Shown one piece after another: positions 6,191 to 8,667 of a stretch of 8,667 nt of DNA. The stretch comes from RUG563 sp964549135 (GTDB taxonomy: Bacteria; Bacillota; Clostridia; Christensenellales; Aristaeellaceae), in assembly GCA_964549135.1 (NCBI GenBank), contig CAZJUJ010000073.1, forward strand, positions 1-8,667, given 5' to 3'. The notes beneath the pieces were generated by a model. The model ran no database searches, had not been told where the DNA came from, and saw only the letters and a list, made by a program, of their open reading frames with translations. Every line of letters begins with the position of its first letter. Within the stretch, counting starts at the first letter, position 1. A program made the translations under genes and the position numbers.

Positions 6191-7135
6191 ATGGTATACA
6201 TCGGCATTGATCTGGGCGGCACCAATATTGCCGTGGGCGTGGTCAGCGAGGCGGGCTCCATCCTGGCAGAGGCTTCCACCAAAACCCTGGCCCAGCGCCC
6301 CTATCAGGAGCTGGTTCGGGATATGGCCGACTGCGCCAAGAAGGCCCTTGCCAAGGCCAATCTCACCGTGGATGATGTAAAATCCATCGGCATCGGCATC
6401 CCCGGCACCGCCGATCAGGAAAAGGGCCTGGTCATTTTCTGCACCAATCTGGGCTGGGCCAATGTGCCCCTTCGGGACGAAATGCAGAAATACATCAATA
6501 AGCCCGTCTTCATCGATAATGACGCCAATGTGGCCGCTCTGGCTGAAAATTTTGCGGGCGTCAGCGCGGGCTGCAAAAGCAGCGTGCTGCTGACCCTGGG
6601 CACCGGCGTCGGCGGCGGCATCATCATCGGCGGCAAGACCTGGACCGGCGCCCATGGCCGGGGCGGCGAGGTTGGGCATATGACCCTCATCCCCGATGGC
6701 GTGCCCTGCACCTGCGGCAATAACGGCTGCCTGGAGCGCTATTGCTCCGCCACCGCCATCATCCGCATGGCCCAGCAGGAATGCCTGGGCTATCCGGACA
6801 GCGCCATTCTGAGCAAGGCGGGCGGCGATCCCGAAAAGATCAACGCCAAAATCGTCATCGATGCCGCCAAGGAGGGCGATCCCGTGGCCGTGCGCGTGTT
6901 TGATCAGTACGCCCGGTATCTGGCCCTGGCCATCAATACGATTACCGCCTTCTTCGATCCCGAAATGGTGGTGCTGGGCGGCGGCGTAAGCCAGTCCGGC
7001 GATTTCCTGCTGAACGCAGTACGCGCCCTGCTCCCCCGCTATCTGATGTTCAAGGCTCTGCCCGGCCCCCGGCTGGAGCTTGCACGGCTGGGCAATGAGG
7101 CGGGCATCATCGGCGCGGCCATGCTGGGCAAATAA
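6191..7135 (+). CDS. glcK: ROK-family glucokinase
   Basis: Cytoplasmic sugar kinase that most likely converts glucose to glucose-6-phosphate with ATP. The 314-residue protein has the ATP phosphate loop DLGGTN at 7-12, FIDNDANVAALAE at 107-119 with catalytic base Asp111, LGTGVGGGIIIGG at 136-148, and the ROK zinc motif made of His163 (in GEVGH) and CTCGNNGC at 173-180 with Cys173, Cys175 and Cys180. GRGGEVGH at 156-163 carries the sugar-contacting Glu and His. It has no N-terminal DNA-binding domain, so it is an enzyme and not a ROK repressor. The exact sugar cannot be read from sequence alone; fructokinase or N-acetylhexosamine kinase are possible alternatives. GGAGGA lies 8 bases before the ATG. 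It sits between hprK and asnS without a visible promoter of its own. Confidence 0.92.
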   Translation: MVYIGIDLGGTNIAVGVVSEAGSILAEASTKTLAQRPYQELVRDMADCAKKALAKANLTVDDVKSIGIGIPGTADQEKGLVIFCTNLGWANVPLRDEMQKYINKPVFIDNDANVAALAENFAGVSAGCKSSVLLTLGTGVGGGIIIGGKTWTGAHGRGGEVGHMTLIPDGVPCTCGNNGCLERYCSATAIIRMAQQECLGYPDSAILSKAGGDPEKINAKIVIDAAKEGDPVAVRVFDQYARYLALAINTITAFFDPEMVVLGGGVSQSGDFLLNAVRALLPRYLMFKALPGPRLELARLGNEAGIIGAAMLGK

Positions 7136-7186
7136 GTTTGCCTCAAAACCCTTTGCTTATTCTATTTTGTTTGGAGGATGCAGACC

Positions 7187-8572
7187 ATGGATTATACCAT
7201 TCGGCAGCTTTTCCGGGAAACCCCGGCGGATCAGACGACCGTAACCGTCTCCGGCTGGGTGCGTACCCTGCGGGACAGCAAGGCCTTCGCCTTTATTGAA
7301 TTGAATGACGGCACCTTCTTTAAGAATGTGCAGGTGGTCTGCGAGGAAAATCTGGAGAATTTCAAAGAGGTTACAAAAATTACTCTTGGCAGCGCCATCA
7401 CCGTAACCGGCATCCTGGCCCTGACCCCCGAAATGAAGCAGCCCTTTGAAATCAAGGCGCAGAAGGTGGAGGTGGTGGGCATGAGCGCCCCCGATTATCC
7501 CCTGCAGAAGAAGCGGCATACCTTTGAATATCTGCGCACCCAGGCTCATCTCCGGCCCCGCACCAATACCTTTTCCGCCGTTTTCCGCATTCGCTCTCTG
7601 GCGGCCCAGGCCATCCATGCCTTTTTCGCCAGCCGCAGCTTCGTCTATGTCCATACGCCCCTGATCACCGCCAGCGATTGCGAGGGTGCGGGCGAAATGT
7701 TCCGGGTCACCACGCTGGATCTGAATAATCTGCCCCGGGATGAAAAGGGCAATCTCAAGGAGAACGAGGATTTCTTCGGCAAGCCCGCCAACCTGACCGT
7801 TTCCGGTCAGCTGAACGGCGAATGCTATGCCCAGGCCTTCCGCAATATCTATACCTTCGGCCCCACCTTCCGGGCGGAAAAATCCTATACCCCCCGGCAT
7901 GCCGCCGAATTCTGGATGATCGAGCCGGAAATTGCCTTTGCCGATCTGAATGACGATATGGAACTGGCGGAGGACATGCTCAAGTATGTCATCGCCGATG
8001 TGATGGCCAAGGCCCCCGAGGAAATGGAATTCCTCAATAATTTCGTGGATAAGGGCCTGATTGAGCGGCTGACCCATGTGGTAAACAGCAAATTCGCCCG
8101 GGTTTCCTATACCGATGCCATCGATATTCTGCAGAAGGCCGATAAGGAATTTGAATACAAGGTCTTCTGGGGCATGGATATTCAGACCGAGCACGAGCGG
8201 TATCTGGCCGAAAGCCATTTCGGCTGCCCGGTGTGCGTTTACAATTATCCCAAGGATATCAAGGCCTTCTATATGCGCCAGAACGACGACGGCAAGACCG
8301 TGGCGGCGGTGGATGTGCTGGTACCCGGCATTGGCGAATTGATCGGCGGCAGCCAGCGCGAGGAGCGGCTGGATGTGCTGGAAAAGCGCATTGATGAATT
8401 GGGTCTGGATAAGCAATCCTACTGGTGGTATCTGGAGCTGCGCAAATACGGCACCACGCCCCATGCCGGCTTCGGCCTGGGCTTTGAGCGCCTGATCATG
8501 TATTTGACCGGCATTTCCAATATCCGCGATGTGCTGCCCTTCCCCCGCACCACCGGCAGCGCGGATTTCTGA
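7187..8572 (+). CDS. asnS: Asparaginyl-tRNA synthetase
   Basis: Class II aminoacyl-tRNA synthetase that charges tRNA-Asn with asparagine in the cytoplasm. The 461-residue length is normal for bacterial AsnRS. An N-terminal OB-fold anticodon-binding domain (about 1-100, with VSGWVRTLRDSKAFAFIELN) is followed by the catalytic core: motif 1 around 150-170 (FVYVHTPLITASDCEGAGEMF), GQLNGECYAQAF near 207-218, motif 2 FGPTFRAE at 224-231, and motif 3 GFGLGFERLIMYLTG at 428-442 with Arg435. The ending SNIRDVLPFPRT is characteristic of AsnRS. ATG at 7187 was chosen because GGAGG at 7173-7177 lies 9 bases upstream; an ATG at 7178 directly abuts that site and would add three residues. The gap from glucokinase is 51 bases with no convincing promoter or T-box leader, so it is probably read through from the hprK promoter. 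Confidence 0.96.
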   Translation: MDYTIRQLFRETPADQTTVTVSGWVRTLRDSKAFAFIELNDGTFFKNVQVVCEENLENFKEVTKITLGSAITVTGILALTPEMKQPFEIKAQKVEVVGMSAPDYPLQKKRHTFEYLRTQAHLRPRTNTFSAVFRIRSLAAQAIHAFFASRSFVYVHTPLITASDCEGAGEMFRVTTLDLNNLPRDEKGNLKENEDFFGKPANLTVSGQLNGECYAQAFRNIYTFGPTFRAEKSYTPRHAAEFWMIEPEIAFADLNDDMELAEDMLKYVIADVMAKAPEEMEFLNNFVDKGLIERLTHVVNSKFARVSYTDAIDILQKADKEFEYKVFWGMDIQTEHERYLAESHFGCPVCVYNYPKDIKAFYMRQNDDGKTVAAVDVLVPGIGELIGGSQREERLDVLEKRIDELGLDKQSYWWYLELRKYGTTPHAGFGLGFERLIMYLTGISNIRDVLPFPRTTGSADF

Positions 8573-8615
8573 TTCCGCCTTCAAAGCGGCAGATTTCTCC
8601 CGGTCAAAAAACATC

Positions 8616-8667
8616 GGTTCTTTGTCAAATGTTGGGGTGTAAAGAGAACGACAGCAGAATTCTCTTC
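8616..8667. mobile_element. Possible outer end of an ISL3-family insertion sequence, cut by the window edge
   Basis: From 8616 the sequence reads GGTTCTTTGTCAAATGTTGG, resembling from memory the terminal inverted repeats of ISL3-family elements, which tend to start GGNTCTTTGTCAA. It lies 43 bases after the asnS stop, in an intergenic spot where insertion would do no harm. If this is an IS end, AAAACATC at 8608-8615 would be one copy of the 8-base target duplication. A 7-bp inverted repeat (AAGAGAA at 8642-8648, TTCTCTT at 8660-8666) lies inside it. Neither a transposase gene nor the second end is visible, so the call rests on about 20 bases. Confidence 0.35.

Noticed and set aside
7136..7186. 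Separate promoter or T-box leader for asnS
   Set aside because: TTGCCT at 7139-7144 has no acceptable -10 box at 16-18 bases, and 51 bases are far too few for a T-box.
8574..8592. Terminator hairpin after asnS (CCGC...GCGG)
   Set aside because: The stem is four base pairs plus a mismatch, with only a short T run several bases away; too weak to call.
7157..8614. 485-codon open frame on the minus strand opposite asnS
   Set aside because: It mirrors asnS exactly, is rich in Gly, Ile, His and Ala as expected from reversed codons, and lacks any recognisable domain.

Overview
The window looks like chromosomal DNA from a moderately GC-rich Gram-positive bacterium, probably of the Bacillota/Clostridia. 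The grounds are an HPr kinase/phosphorylase of the Bacillus type, strong GGAGG ribosome binding sites, sigma-A-like promoters, GTG/TTG starts and ROK-type glucokinase. Codon use is uniform across all eight genes, so there is no sign of a foreign block. I cannot name the genus.

Left half (72-3791, minus strand): a compact four-gene operon that starts at a promoter near 3829-3857. It encodes, in order, a three-helix MotA/TolQ/ExbB-type channel protein with a long coiled tail (ZorA-like), a MotB/ZorB-like protein with one transmembrane helix, a long coiled coil and a C-terminal OmpA peptidoglycan-binding domain, a small membrane-anchored protein of unknown family, and an exported VanX-type D-Ala-D-Ala dipeptidase. 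Joints are a 4-nt overlap, a 6-nt gap and a 17-nt overlap, so translation is probably coupled. The combination suggests an ion-driven envelope machine coupled to peptidoglycan-peptide cleavage. It is not flagellar, and no Zorya effector (ZorC, ZorD or ZorE) is visible. This is the part most likely to hold an undescribed system. A perfect 18-bp hairpin lies just past the operon (9-47).

Middle (3792-5139): a divergent promoter region, then an exported CapA/PgsA-like metallophosphoesterase-fold protein on the plus strand.

Right half (5168-8572, plus strand): its own promoter drives hprK, then a ROK glucokinase and asparaginyl-tRNA synthetase, closely spaced and probably one transcript. HprK makes HPr-Ser-P, the corepressor of CcpA, and glucokinase supplies glucose-6-P, so the first two belong to carbon catabolite control. 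A near-match to the CcpA operator (cre) overlaps the promoter of the motor operon, which offers a possible but unproven link between the two halves.

Right edge (8616-8667): sequence resembling the outer end of an ISL3-family insertion sequence, cut off by the window. No tRNA, rRNA, CRISPR array or riboswitch was found, and no gene-free stretch exceeds 300 bases.
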